Shown here: one piece after another, positions 16,108-23,870 of the stretch
Layout of the letters: the number at the start of each line of letters is the position of its first letter
How positions within the stretch are numbered: the stretch's first letter is position 1
NCBI GenBank assembly: GCA_034716535.1
Contig: JAYEJW010000701.1
Coordinates: 1 to 46,448 of the forward strand
Length of the DNA stretch: 46,448 nucleotides
Origin: JAYEJW01 sp034716535
GTDB lineage: Bacteria > Pseudomonadota > Gammaproteobacteria > Chromatiales > Chromatiaceae
Direction: 5' to 3'
The notes under the pieces: model-generated
Database searches by the model: none
What the model saw: the letters and a program-made list of their open reading frames with translations, nothing else
What the model was told of the DNA's origin: nothing
Translations under genes and position numbers: made by a program

Positions 16108-17595
16108 TCACTCCCGCCAGCTGGACAGGATCCCCATGCAGATCCGGTTCATCGCCTGCGCCCTTTCCGGGCTCGCCGCCTCCGTGTAGGCGCGGAGCTC
16201 CGGCGCGTTGCCCGAGGGTCGCAGGTGAGCGATTTCGCCGCTCCCGAAGGTGATGCGCAGGCCGTCGGTCGTATCCAGCCCGGCAACCTCGCCGAACTGA
16301 TCCTCGAAGATATCCTCCAGAGCCACCTTGTCGTGCGCGAAGTCACCGGTTGAAAGAGCCGCCAAACGGGCCTGGCTAAGCTCGGTGGGGAAGTTCTTGA
16401 TCCGGTCGCTGTAGGTATAGCGTTTGGGCAAATCGGCGGCGAGGCGGGACACGGGCTTCCCCTGCGCCTTCGCCGAGAGCAGGACGCTGACCGCCACGAG
16501 GACCGCGTCCCGGGTCGGCAGGGCGGGCAAACGCCGGCCATCGCGTTCGATATCCGAGGCCAGAAGGAAGCCGCCATTCGCCTCGTATCCCACAACGGGG
16601 GCAAGACCCCGCTCCACCAGCTCGTGCATGCCGGCGATAACGAAGGGAGAGCCAATTCGGGTGCGCATCACCTTGGCGAACCAGCCGCACTTCTCCACCG
16701 CGGTGTTGCTGCTCACCGGAGTCACCACCCCCTCGGCGCCGAGGGACTTCGCGCACAGGATGCCGGCGATGTCGCCGCGCAGCCACTCGCCGCGCTCGTC
16801 CGACACCAGGGGACGATCGCCGTCCCCATCCGCCGAAACCAGGGCATCAAACTCCCCCGTCGCACCCCAGCCGTCGGCCAGCTCCACGTCCTCCGGACGG
16901 ATGGCCTCGGTGTCAACGGGAATGAAGGTCTCCGAGAAACCCAGCCTATCCACCCGTGCGCCAAGACCGATCAAGACCGCATGATAGGCATCGCGGGCCA
17001 CGCTGGAATGCTCGTAGAGGCCGATACGGACCCCTGCAAGGCAGTCAGCGGGAAAGAAATTCAGGTAACGCGCCACATAAGCATCGAAAGCCGTCGTTTC
17101 CTCTACCGGAAGGACGGATTCGGTATCGATGGGAAAAGACCCGACGGTGTCGAACAGACCCGCCGGAAGGCTAACGTCCTGGCCGCGGATCCCTTCTTCG
17201 TCCTCCTTGAGGATCTCCCCCGTGGGCAGGTTGAACTTGATGCCGTTGCGATCGTCCGGGATGTGGCTACCGGTCACCATCATGCTCGGCATGTGGCGAT
17301 CGATACCGAAGGCAGCAAGGGCGGGGCTCGGGATGCGACCGAAATTGCGTGGCTTGAAGCCCAGATCGGCCACCGCCCGTGCACAAGCACCCATAATCCG
17401 CCCCGTGCTGGGACGGAAATCACCGGCGATTCCCACGTCACCCCCGGCGGCGAGATCCCCGCCCCGAGACAGATGTTGGAGGAAACCCAATGTGTACGCA
17501 TAGCAGACCAGGTCCGTCATGTCTTCGGCCATACCGCGAGCACCGCTGGTGCCGAACATGACCCCGCTCTCCACCATCAGATCGCCGATACGCAT
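16108..17595 (-). CDS. Phosphohexomutase (phosphomannomutase/phosphoglucomutase-like)
   Basis: Alpha-D-phosphohexomutase family, 495 residues, interconverting sugar 1- and 6-phosphates. The phosphoserine is Ser110 in VTGSHIPDDRNGIKF. The Mg loop is DGDGDR (256-261), the sugar loop EANGG (338-342), and the phosphate loop RPSGNAPELR near the C-terminus. The N-terminus has GTSGARG. The start at 17595 follows GGGAGG by six bases, better than an upstream in-frame start at 17616. Substrate (mannose, glucose or glucosamine phosphate) cannot be fixed from sequence. It lies opposite its neighbours and alone. Confidence 0.9.
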   Translation of the reverse strand: MRIGDLMVESGVMFGTSGARGMAEDMTDLVCYAYTLGFLQHLSRGGDLAAGGDVGIAGDFRPSTGRIMGACARAVADLGFKPRNFGRIPSPALAAFGIDRHMPSMMVTGSHIPDDRNGIKFNLPTGEILKEDEEGIRGQDVSLPAGLFDTVGSFPIDTESVLPVEETTAFDAYVARYLNFFPADCLAGVRIGLYEHSSVARDAYHAVLIGLGARVDRLGFSETFIPVDTEAIRPEDVELADGWGATGEFDALVSADGDGDRPLVSDERGEWLRGDIAGILCAKSLGAEGVVTPVSSNTAVEKCGWFAKVMRTRIGSPFVIAGMHELVERGLAPVVGYEANGGFLLASDIERDGRRLPALPTRDAVLVAVSVLLSAKAQGKPVSRLAADLPKRYTYSDRIKNFPTELSQARLAALSTGDFAHDKVALEDIFEDQFGEVAGLDTTDGLRITFGSGEIAHLRPSGNAPELRAYTEAASPERAQAMNRICMGILSSWRE

Positions 17596-17700
17596 GATCT
17601 GCCTCCCACGTCCCAATCGGGAACACCTCTAGCAATATGCGCATCTTATCTCGAACGAGTCGGGAATCCCCCTCGCGGCAATCTCCATCTACTCGGAGAT

Positions 17701-18183
17701 TCACGTGCCACGGGGAGTGGCGGCTTGGATGGCCCCGCCGCCATCGAGATCGTAAGCGCCGGGCTCGAGCCCGATGCATCGGCACAGCTCGGCGATCTCA
17801 CACCGCTCCGCAGGCGGTATCGCGCCCTCCCGCTCGCTGACCGCGAGGCAGATCCGAGCCAGCAAGCGGGCCTTGCCCAAATCCTGACCCACTTCACGCG
17901 CGACCACTTCCATCGCACGCCGACGTCCGGCGTCGGCATCCTCGTTCAGTCCTTCCACGAACTCGTTGAAGAGCTCAACACCCTCATGGGGATCGAATAT
18001 CTTCAAGGCGTCCAGCGTCTCCATCACCCGATCGACCCTGACCCTCTGACGCAGCGACACCGCACCATTCGCCATGGACACCAGCGCACATGCAGCCATG
18101 GCAGCACGCAGGAAAGGACGATTGCGATGGCGCACCAGCTGCGATCGATAGAGTAGATTGACGTTATGAATGAACTCCGGCAT
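17701..18183 (-). CDS. TerB-like domain protein
   Basis: 160-residue cytoplasmic helical protein of the TerB (tellurite-resistance B / co-chaperone-like) superfamily. The N-terminal half has FLRAAMAACALVSMANGAV and a later ARLLARICLAVSEREGAI, the two acidic-helix repeats in which TerB binds metal. The end (GLEPGAYDLDGGG) is low in structure. No other ter genes are nearby, so tellurite resistance should not be inferred. The ribosome site is weak (AGAAAAG). It precedes the phosphohexomutase on the same strand by about 105 bp and might share its transcript. Confidence 0.75.
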   Translation of the reverse strand: MPEFIHNVNLLYRSQLVRHRNRPFLRAAMAACALVSMANGAVSLRQRVRVDRVMETLDALKIFDPHEGVELFNEFVEGLNEDADAGRRRAMEVVAREVGQDLGKARLLARICLAVSEREGAIPPAERCEIAELCRCIGLEPGAYDLDGGGAIQAATPRGT

Positions 18184-18546
18184 CTTTTCTGACCCAAATC
18201 GTCTCGATGAGGCATGGGTTACGGGGACCCCGTTTGCGGCGCTCGGTCCTCGGATGCAAACGCATATGACACGGCCTTGATCTCACTCTATATTTTACTA
18301 CGATCCCGACCGGGGAACCGTGGCGAGGCTCTCCAACGACGAGTCTACACCGCAATACCCGGCCAACTTGCCCGTTCCGGCCGAAATACGGCGCGAGCGC
18401 CCCGTTGGGGCGCTGAAAAAGAAGCAAGCCGTCTATGTTCCTACGGTGCGCGGATCGGTTAAGCTTTGCGCGCCGGAGTCGCAGGCCCGGGCGAGCAGTG
18501 CACCACAACCTGCTATCCGACAAAACCACAGATTAGGAGTGAGGCA
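18184..18546. other. 363-bp intergenic region between divergent genes
   Basis: Lies between the TerB-like gene (minus) and the PETPPW-repeat gene (plus), so it should hold both promoters. I see no gene. A perfect 8-bp stem with 3-nt loop (AGCGCCCC-GTT-GGGGCGCT) is at 18396-18414 but has no T-run on the right side in either direction. AGGAG at 18535-18539 is the ribosome site of the plus-strand gene. No convincing -35/-10 pair was found. Confidence 0.6.
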
Positions 18547-19770
18547 ATGACACAGAAAAAACCGATCATGCTGCTCGCATCCGCCGCAGCGTTAACGCTG
18601 GCGTTGTGCCAAAGCGGACTGGCCAGCCCCGCCGCCGGCAACCCCGAACCCTCCGCACCCGGAGAGAAAGCTGAGCAACAGGCACCGCCTGCTGTCGAGG
18701 CGGCGACCCCAACTGCAGCTCGGGGCACGGCGGGCGAGCCTGCCCCCGTCTCGCCTTTGACAACCGCAGAGCCTCAAGAGCCGTCGGTCCCCGATACCTC
18801 TCCCGTCGCCCCTCCCCCAGCCGAGGAACCACAAGAGCCGCCACCCCCGGACACCTCCCGTCTCTTGTCCGCGCCAGCACAGGAGTCGCAGGCGCCCACC
18901 GCGGCGGCCCCGCAACCGCCGTCTCCACCTCCATCCATCGCCGCCGCCCGGGAACGTATGGAGCAAAAAAAGGCGGAGATGATGGCGGAGCGGAAGCGCC
19001 GCTATGAGGATCTGCGCGCGCGCGCCGCGGAGGTAGGACTGGAGCTGCCGGAGACACCGCCCTGGGAGCAGGCAGGCATAGAGCCACCGGCGATGCCGAC
19101 CCCGCCCGAGCCGCCGACACGAGATATGCCCCCGTCGGTACCAGGCGGCATGTCGGCCGAGGAACGCGACGCCATGCGGGAGCAACGTTACCAGGCCATG
19201 CGCGAGCGTGCATCGCAGCGCGGAGTGGAGCTCCCGGAAACCCCGCCCTGGAAGCTGATGAGCGACGAGGAACGCCAAGCCCATCGGGAGGCTATGCGCA
19301 GCATGACCCCGGAGCAACGTCGTGCCATGCGTGAGACACATTGGGAAGAGATGCGCGAGCGGGCCCAGGAGCAGGGTATCTCCATGCCGGAGACGCCCCC
19401 CTGGAAGCAGGCGGCGCAGCGCCGGCAGGAAATGCAGGCAAAGCGGGAAGCTTATCGAAAAATCATCGACGAGATGACGGCGGAGCAACGGGAAGCCGCC
19501 GAGGCCATCTTCGGCAAGAGGTCGCGGCCGGTCGGACCGTCCCCCATGGGCCGCCCGATGGCGCCGATGATGCCTCGGCAAGGTCCCTATGGCGGTGATT
19601 ACCGGATGCCCGGTAGCATGCCGTCCGCCCCTATGATGCCGGGCTACGGCGGCCGAGGCGCTGGACCATCGGGATACGAAGGTATGCCGGCCGCTCCCTG
19701 GTACGGTGGTGAAAAGAGCATGCGCCAGGGCCCTCCGCCGCCGGAGGCGGGTTACAATCAGCCCTGGTAG
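18547..19770 (+). CDS. Unrecognised secreted Pro/Met/Arg-rich protein with three PETPPW repeats
   Basis: 407 residues, start ATG at 18547 with AGGAG seven bases upstream. Residues 1-27 form a signal peptide (MTQKKPIMLLASAAALTLAL, then a Cys-Gln-Ser stretch that is not a clean lipobox). Residues 28-130 are Pro/Ala/Glu-rich and disordered. Residues 131-325 are Arg/Glu/Met-rich helices with three repeats ending PETPPW (about 151-173, 214-235, 265-286), sharing the pattern RxRAxxxGxxxPETPPW. The tail (326-407) is Gly/Met/Pro/Tyr-rich and ends NQPW. This composition recalls abundant envelope or sulfur-globule coat proteins of sulfur bacteria, but I cannot assign it. Partner candidate: the protein at 15219-16049. 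Confidence 0.82.
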   Translation: MTQKKPIMLLASAAALTLALCQSGLASPAAGNPEPSAPGEKAEQQAPPAVEAATPTAARGTAGEPAPVSPLTTAEPQEPSVPDTSPVAPPPAEEPQEPPPPDTSRLLSAPAQESQAPTAAAPQPPSPPPSIAAARERMEQKKAEMMAERKRRYEDLRARAAEVGLELPETPPWEQAGIEPPAMPTPPEPPTRDMPPSVPGGMSAEERDAMREQRYQAMRERASQRGVELPETPPWKLMSDEERQAHREAMRSMTPEQRRAMRETHWEEMRERAQEQGISMPETPPWKQAAQRRQEMQAKREAYRKIIDEMTAEQREAAEAIFGKRSRPVGPSPMGRPMAPMMPRQGPYGGDYRMPGSMPSAPMMPGYGGRGAGPSGYEGMPAAPWYGGEKSMRQGPPPPEAGYNQPW

Positions 19771-20098
19771 TCGCACAAGTGGACGGGTTGCACGGGCGCG
19801 CACCGCGCCCGTGCGCCGCCGGCCACCTTTCTCGACCGGCCCAGCGCCGTACTTTTTCTACACAACGGCGACGTCTCCGGGGATCGACAGCGAAAAACTC
19901 AAGGTCTGCACTTGCCGTTGAGCCTAACCGGCAACTGCAAGCATCCGCACTTTCCCCTTACAATAACGCGGATGACAGGTTAGATTTCGGACCTGATCCC
20001 GAAGACGCGGGCGAACGCCGCATCATGCCCTGTCGACCGCCGCAAGACCCGCCCCTTGGAACGCTTGCGATACGCTCAACCACGACGAGGAGAAATCG
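19771..20098. other. 328-bp intergenic region
   Basis: Contains the stem-loop at 19790-19814 and, near 19959, a TACAAT that could be a -10 box for the DUF302 gene but lacks a good -35. Open frames here have no ribosome site and no recognisable protein. GAGGAG just before 20099 is the ribosome site of the next gene. Confidence 0.5.
19790..19814 (+). terminator. Strong stem-loop after the PETPPW-repeat gene
   Basis: A perfect 10-bp GC stem (GCACGGGCGC / GCGCCCGTGC) with a 5-nt loop lies 20 bases after the stop at 19770. No U-tract follows, so it is either an atypical terminator or a 3'-end stabiliser of the mRNA. Confidence 0.5.
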
Positions 20099-20677
20099 AT
20101 GAAGCTCATCCGCAACCTGTTTGCCCTGATCGGGCTCGTCGTCGTACTCGTGGCAGCCGTCTCTTACGTCCGACTGGCGCCCTCGCTCTCGGAGTTCGAT
20201 AACGGATTCCTGAAAGTCTACACCGACTTCGGCGCCAGATTGCTGGAGACGGGGGATCCCGGCGTGTCCATGATGTGGGCCGTGCCTGTGGACGAGGGCC
20301 TCAGCGCAGACGACGTCATCGAGTCCATGAAGAGCCTCGCGACCTCCCGCAACTTCCTCTTCGTAGGCGAATCCCCATTCTACAAACAGATCAAGGCGAT
20401 TACCGGCGAGGACTACCGCTACGTCAACTTCCTCTCTTTCTGCGACGCCCGCGTCGGCAAGATGATGCTCGAGTACCGCGACCAGTACAGCGGTTTCATG
20501 CCCTGTCGCATCGCCATCGTGGAAAACCGCGACGGCAAGCTATGGCTGTACTCCATGAACCTGGATCTGATGATCCACGGCGGCAAGGCGCTCCCCGCGG
20601 ATCTCAAAGAAAATGCCCTGCGTATCCGCGACACCATACAAGAAATTATGGAAGGAGCTGCGGCCGGCGAGTTCTAA
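20099..20677 (+). CDS. DUF302 domain protein with N-terminal membrane helix
   Basis: 192 residues. A membrane segment covers residues 5-25 (LFALIGLVVVLVAAVSYV). The DUF302 domain follows (about 55-175), with SADDVIESMKSLATSRNFLFVGESP and VNFLSFCDARVGKMMLEY, and a late RIAIVENRDGKLWLYSMNLDLMI. DUF302 proteins bind small ligands or haem-like cofactors in some cases and are frequent in sulfur oxidisers, but the function is not established. GAGGAG precedes the ATG. Its stop overlaps that of the convergent engB by four bases. Confidence 0.86.
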   Translation: MKLIRNLFALIGLVVVLVAAVSYVRLAPSLSEFDNGFLKVYTDFGARLLETGDPGVSMMWAVPVDEGLSADDVIESMKSLATSRNFLFVGESPFYKQIKAITGEDYRYVNFLSFCDARVGKMMLEYRDQYSGFMPCRIAIVENRDGKLWLYSMNLDLMIHGGKALPADLKENALRIRDTIQEIMEGAAAGEF

Positions 20678-21282
20678 TCGAGGACGTCGACGCCGAGCCA
20701 TCGGTCCAGCAGCGCATGGACCGCCTCGACGCCCTGCCGCGAGTGCGCCGAGAAAAGCGCAACCGTCACGCGATCTCCCTCGGCCGAAACCTCCCGCCTG
20801 ACCCTCTGAAGCTCCACCCGGGCGGCCCCGCGTTTGAGCTTGTCGCTCTTGGTAAGCAGCAGGAGCAAAGCCAGATCTGCCCCGCGAGCCCATTCCAACA
20901 TCTGTTGATCGAAGGGCGTCAACGGATGGCGGATGTCCATCACCACAACGAGCCCGGTCAGCGAGCGGCGCCGCTGCAGATAATCCGCCATCACTCCTTG
21001 CCACTGCCGTTTGACGGCCTCGGAGACCTTCGCGTATCCGTATCCGGGGAGGTCCACTAACCGACGCGTCTCGTCCAGACTGAAAAAGATCAATTGCTGG
21101 GTGCGCCCCGGGGTCTTGCTGGTGCGTGCAAGCTGGCGCTGGTGGCACAGGACGTTGATGGCGCTCGACTTCCCGGCATTTGAGCGGCCGGCGAACGCTA
21201 CCTCCCGACCCACATCCGGCGGGGCCTGTTCGAGGCGAGTGGCCGCCGTCAGGAAGCGGGCGCGCTGATAGAAGGGGTTCAC
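20674..21282 (-). CDS. engB: Ribosome biogenesis GTPase EngB (YihA/YsxC)
   Basis: Essential small GTPase for 50S subunit assembly. G1 is GRSNAGKSS, the switch region has SKTPGRTQ, G3 is DLPGYG, G4 is TKSDK, and a G5-like SAHSRQG is near the C-terminus. 202 residues, family length. Single gene, convergent with the DUF302 gene; the next gene on this strand (hemerythrin) ends 68 bp upstream of its start. Confidence 0.96.
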   Translation of the reverse strand: MNPFYQRARFLTAATRLEQAPPDVGREVAFAGRSNAGKSSAINVLCHQRQLARTSKTPGRTQQLIFFSLDETRRLVDLPGYGYAKVSEAVKRQWQGVMADYLQRRRSLTGLVVVMDIRHPLTPFDQQMLEWARGADLALLLLLTKSDKLKRGAARVELQRVRREVSAEGDRVTVALFSAHSRQGVEAVHALLDRWLGVDVLD

Positions 21283-21350
21283 CGAAAAACGGGCTCCTAC
21301 GCCAGGCGATCGAGAGTGAAAGAGCCGCTAACGCCAAACGCGAGCGGAGC

Positions 21351-21815
21351 TCAGCCGTGTAGGTGCTCCCACAGGCGGAAGGTCCAGGATTTTTTCTTCA
21401 ACCGCGGCTTGGCGCCAGCCTTGAGGAAAAAATCACTATACTCACGATCAGTCTCCATGATGTGTTTGGTCAACCAGACCTTAAGGAAGTGCATGAGCTC
21501 GAAACCGATAGCGGTCTTTCGGGTATCGACCTTGTGCTGCAGCTCGTTCATCTGCTGAACGAGGGCCTCGTGTTCTTCTTTGTGAGCATCATAATCCGGG
21601 TATCCGAGGATGCGCATCAAGCTCTCTTCGACGGCAAAATGGATGCGCGTGTAATCCACAAGGCTTGCCAGAACACCGCGAACCGCGTCGCTGCCGTGCC
21701 GTTGGTGGATCGCGTCGTGCATTTCATTGACCAGACCTACAAGCACCTTGTGCTGGTCGTCGATCTCTTCGATACCGACACTGAGATCGTCCGACCATTC
21801 AACAAATTTCGCCAT
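21351..21815 (-). CDS. Bacteriohemerythrin
   Basis: Single-domain O2-binding di-iron protein, 154 residues from the ATG at 21815, which has AAGG nine bases upstream. All seven ligands are present: His22 (DDQHK), His59 and Glu63 (HFAVEE), His78 and His82 (HKEEH), His118 and Asp123 (HIMETD). The residue after the last helix (GAKPRLKKKSWTFRLWEHLHG) is a short basic tail beyond the usual domain. Expected to carry or sense oxygen in the cytoplasm. No chemotaxis or cyclase domain is fused. Confidence 0.94.
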   Translation of the reverse strand: MAKFVEWSDDLSVGIEEIDDQHKVLVGLVNEMHDAIHQRHGSDAVRGVLASLVDYTRIHFAVEESLMRILGYPDYDAHKEEHEALVQQMNELQHKVDTRKTAIGFELMHFLKVWLTKHIMETDREYSDFFLKAGAKPRLKKKSWTFRLWEHLHG

Positions 21816-21895
21816 CTCGTGCCCCTTCGGTAGCGGCCGCAGCCGAACTCCCGTTCGACGCTGAGACTGCACACGGGCGAGCGGCTGAGAACGAA

Positions 21896-22405
21896 TTATC
21901 GATTCTGGGGATCCGACGAATCTCGCGACCAGTCGCCTGACTTACCACCGGATTTCCTGAGCAGGCGGACGGACTCAATCGTCATGCCGCGATCCACCGC
22001 CTTGCACATGTCGTAGACAGTCAGAAGGCTCACCTGCACCGCGCAAAGGGCCTCCATCTCCACACCGGTTTTCCCCCGGGTCTCCACCAGCGCACGGCAG
22101 TATACCGCCGATTCCTCCGGAATGGATTCGAGGTCGATCTCAATTCTTGTCAAGGCTAGCGGGTGACACAAGGGTATCAGGTCGGCAGTCTTCTTCGCGC
22201 CCATGATCCCCGCAACACGCGCGATCCCGAGCACGTCACCCTTCTTGTGACCTCCATGCTCAATCAGCTTCAGCGTATCGGGTCGCATACGTATCCATCC
22301 CTCCGCCACGGCGATCCGATGGGTCACGTCCTTGGTGCCCACATCCACCATGTGGGCATCACCTGATTCGTTGAAGTGTGTTAGAACGCTCATCTCTCGC
22401 GACAC
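21896..22405 (-). CDS. moaC: Cyclic pyranopterin monophosphate synthase MoaC
   Basis: Second step of molybdenum cofactor synthesis, with MoaA. Motifs MVDVGTKDVTHR, KKGDVLGIARVAGIMGAKKT, LIPLCHPL and VETRGKTGVEMEAL cover the active site. 169 residues from a GTG at 22405; an ATG at 22393 would give 165 and is an equally good start. No other moa gene adjoins it. It follows the phosphodiesterase gene on the same strand by about 30 bp. Confidence 0.95.
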   Translation of the reverse strand: MSREMSVLTHFNESGDAHMVDVGTKDVTHRIAVAEGWIRMRPDTLKLIEHGGHKKGDVLGIARVAGIMGAKKTADLIPLCHPLALTRIEIDLESIPEESAVYCRALVETRGKTGVEMEALCAVQVSLLTVYDMCKAVDRGMTIESVRLLRKSGGKSGDWSRDSSDPQNR

Positions 22406-22433
22406 TGGGCTGGAACGCCGATATTTGGCAACA

Positions 22434-22985
22434 TTAGGTACCGGTCAGGGGCAGGGTCTGCTGCTCCAAGGACTTTGGCACCTCTCGGAGATCGAACTGA
22501 AGGGATTCGAGGTCCCCGAAAAGATAGGTCGCCGGCACCTTGCCCACACCGCCGACCGTACCCGGGTTGAGCAAGAGGGTGTGACCACCGCGCATGTTGG
22601 GTACCAGCTCTCGCGCCGACTTATGGCTGTGACCGCAACAGACCAGGTCCCAGTCTCCCGTGGCGGCCATGGCGCGGGCGTAATGAGGGAAGTGGACCAG
22701 GAAGATGCGTCGCCCGCCGAGCTCCAGCCCGGCGTCCATCCCATGGTACTGAATGCGGCTGCCGGGATCCGCTGCAAGACGCCCGAGCGTGTAAAGATCC
22801 CCCGTGTTGTTGCCGTGGATAAGGTGCACAGGCAGTCCGTGCTTCTCGAGACATTGCAGCGTGCTGGGAGCGACCACATCGCCGCAATGCAGCACAGCCT
22901 GGGCCCCGTCCGCCTTGGCGCGCTCGACGGCCGCGTCGAGCAAGGCGATGTGATCATGGCTGTCGGAGAGGATGCAAATCTTCAT
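22434..22985 (-). CDS. YfcE/MJ0936-family metallophosphodiesterase
   Basis: Small calcineurin-like phosphoesterase of 183 residues. Metal motifs are visible in order: DSHDH near the N-terminus, HCGDVV, GNN (HLIHGNNTGD), HFPHYA and CGHSHK, followed by LLLNPGTVG. Family members hydrolyse phosphodiesters in vitro with Mn; the physiological substrate is unknown. It is the downstream neighbour of ppa, separated by about 96 bp that include an imperfect repeat. Confidence 0.88.
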   Translation of the reverse strand: MKICILSDSHDHIALLDAAVERAKADGAQAVLHCGDVVAPSTLQCLEKHGLPVHLIHGNNTGDLYTLGRLAADPGSRIQYHGMDAGLELGGRRIFLVHFPHYARAMAATGDWDLVCCGHSHKSARELVPNMRGGHTLLLNPGTVGGVGKVPATYLFGDLESLQFDLREVPKSLEQQTLPLTGT

Positions 22986-22992
22986 AGGGAGA

Positions 22993-23066
22993 GGACCAAG
23001 AACCAGAGACCGCGAACCGGAAACCGAGGACCGTTCAGCCGGAATAGACTCCTCGGCCCTTGGTCC
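22993..23066 (-). repeat. Degenerate GACC-type intergenic repeat able to fold back
   Basis: The spacer between ppa and the phosphodiesterase has a run of short imperfect units (variants of GAACCNNA / GAGGACCN) and then their approximate complement. The outer arms GGACCAAG (22993-23000) and CTTGGTCC (23059-23066) pair perfectly. It looks like a decayed intergenic palindromic repeat. Function unknown. Confidence 0.5.
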
Positions 23067-23081
23067 CGGACCCTTCGTCCA

Positions 23082-23627
23082 TCAGAACGCCGGCTTCTCC
23101 GGGGCATCCTGGTACATCTTCACACTAGCCATGATCTCCTGTTTGGCTTCGTCCACACCGTACCAGCCATCCACTCGGACCCACTTGCCCTCGTCGAGGT
23201 CCTTGTAGTGCTCGAAAAAATGGGCGATGCGGTTGAGCATTTCGCCGGACAGGTCCCGGAAATTGTCGACCCCCCGGTAGGTCTTGCACAGCTTATCGAT
23301 GGGCACCGACAGAACTTTCGCGTCATCGCCCGATTCATCGGTCATCTTCAAAACGCCGACCGGCCGGCACTTGATCACCGAGCCGGGGATCAGCGGGTAG
23401 GGAGTCAGCACCAGCACATCCACCGGGTCCCCGTCCTTCGACAGGGTGTGCGGAACATAGCCGTAATTGCATGGGTAATGCATTGCGCTGGACATGAAAC
23501 GGTCTACATACATGGCCCCCGTCTCCTTGTCGAGCTCATACTTCACCGGATCCGAGTGGGCAGGAATCTCGATGATCACATTGATCTCGTTGGGCACGTT
23601 ACCGGAGCCGACTCTGTCCAGATTCAT
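23082..23627 (-). CDS. ppa: Inorganic pyrophosphatase, soluble family I
   Basis: Hydrolyses PPi in the cytoplasm. The ATG at 23627 follows AGGAGG by four bases and gives 181 residues; the frame extends upstream through a terminator hairpin and is not used. Active-site segments are HSDPVKYELDKETG, YPCNYGYVPHTLSKDGDPVDVLV and the later Asp/Lys cluster ESGDDAKVLSVP. It lies just past the hppA terminator, so two unrelated pyrophosphatases sit next to each other. Confidence 0.95.
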   Translation of the reverse strand: MNLDRVGSGNVPNEINVIIEIPAHSDPVKYELDKETGAMYVDRFMSSAMHYPCNYGYVPHTLSKDGDPVDVLVLTPYPLIPGSVIKCRPVGVLKMTDESGDDAKVLSVPIDKLCKTYRGVDNFRDLSGEMLNRIAHFFEHYKDLDEGKWVRVDGWYGVDEAKQEIMASVKMYQDAPEKPAF

Positions 23628-23672
23628 GGTTCCTCCTGCGGGTGGATGCCACCGGCCGGTCCGCGGCGGCAG

Positions 23673-23703
23673 CAAAAAAAAGGGCCGGTGCGCACACCGG
23701 CCC
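23673..23703 (-). terminator. Intrinsic terminator of the pfp-hppA unit
   Basis: On the minus strand a 9-bp stem GGGCCGGTG / CACCGGCCC with a 4-nt loop is followed by eight T's. It lies about 168 bp past the hppA stop and 46 bp ahead of the ppa start, so it separates hppA from ppa. Confidence 0.85.
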
Positions 23704-23870
23704 CTCGGATTTTCGTCCATAGCTGGACTGGATTACAAGAAAGCCGACCTATCGCGCTCCTCGCAAGCCGACTCCCCCCCTCACCCCATTCAGGGCGAGG
23801 GATGGGTTGACGGGCGGCGCAACGGCCGTCCGTCCTTGGCCAACGCCTTGAGCACAGCTTTCTTCGAGTT

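Noticed and set aside
16624..18156. 510-codon plus-strand frame opposite the phosphohexomutase and TerB-like gene
   Set aside because: Spans two genes with clear motifs on the other strand; translated composition is that of a complement frame.
17701..18183. Tellurite-resistance operon
   Set aside because: Only a TerB-like domain is present; no terA, terC, terD or terZ genes adjoin it.
18396..18414. Intrinsic terminator
   Set aside because: Perfect 8-bp stem, but the A-run lies downstream on plus and the T-run lies upstream on minus, so neither direction has a U-tract after the hairpin.
19779..20102. 107-codon open frame ahead of the DUF302 gene
   Set aside because: No ribosome site, Arg/Pro-rich random composition and it runs through a strong stem-loop.
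23628..23720. Longer ppa start
   Set aside because: The frame is open but passes through the hppA terminator; AGGAGG at the ATG at 23627 decides the start.
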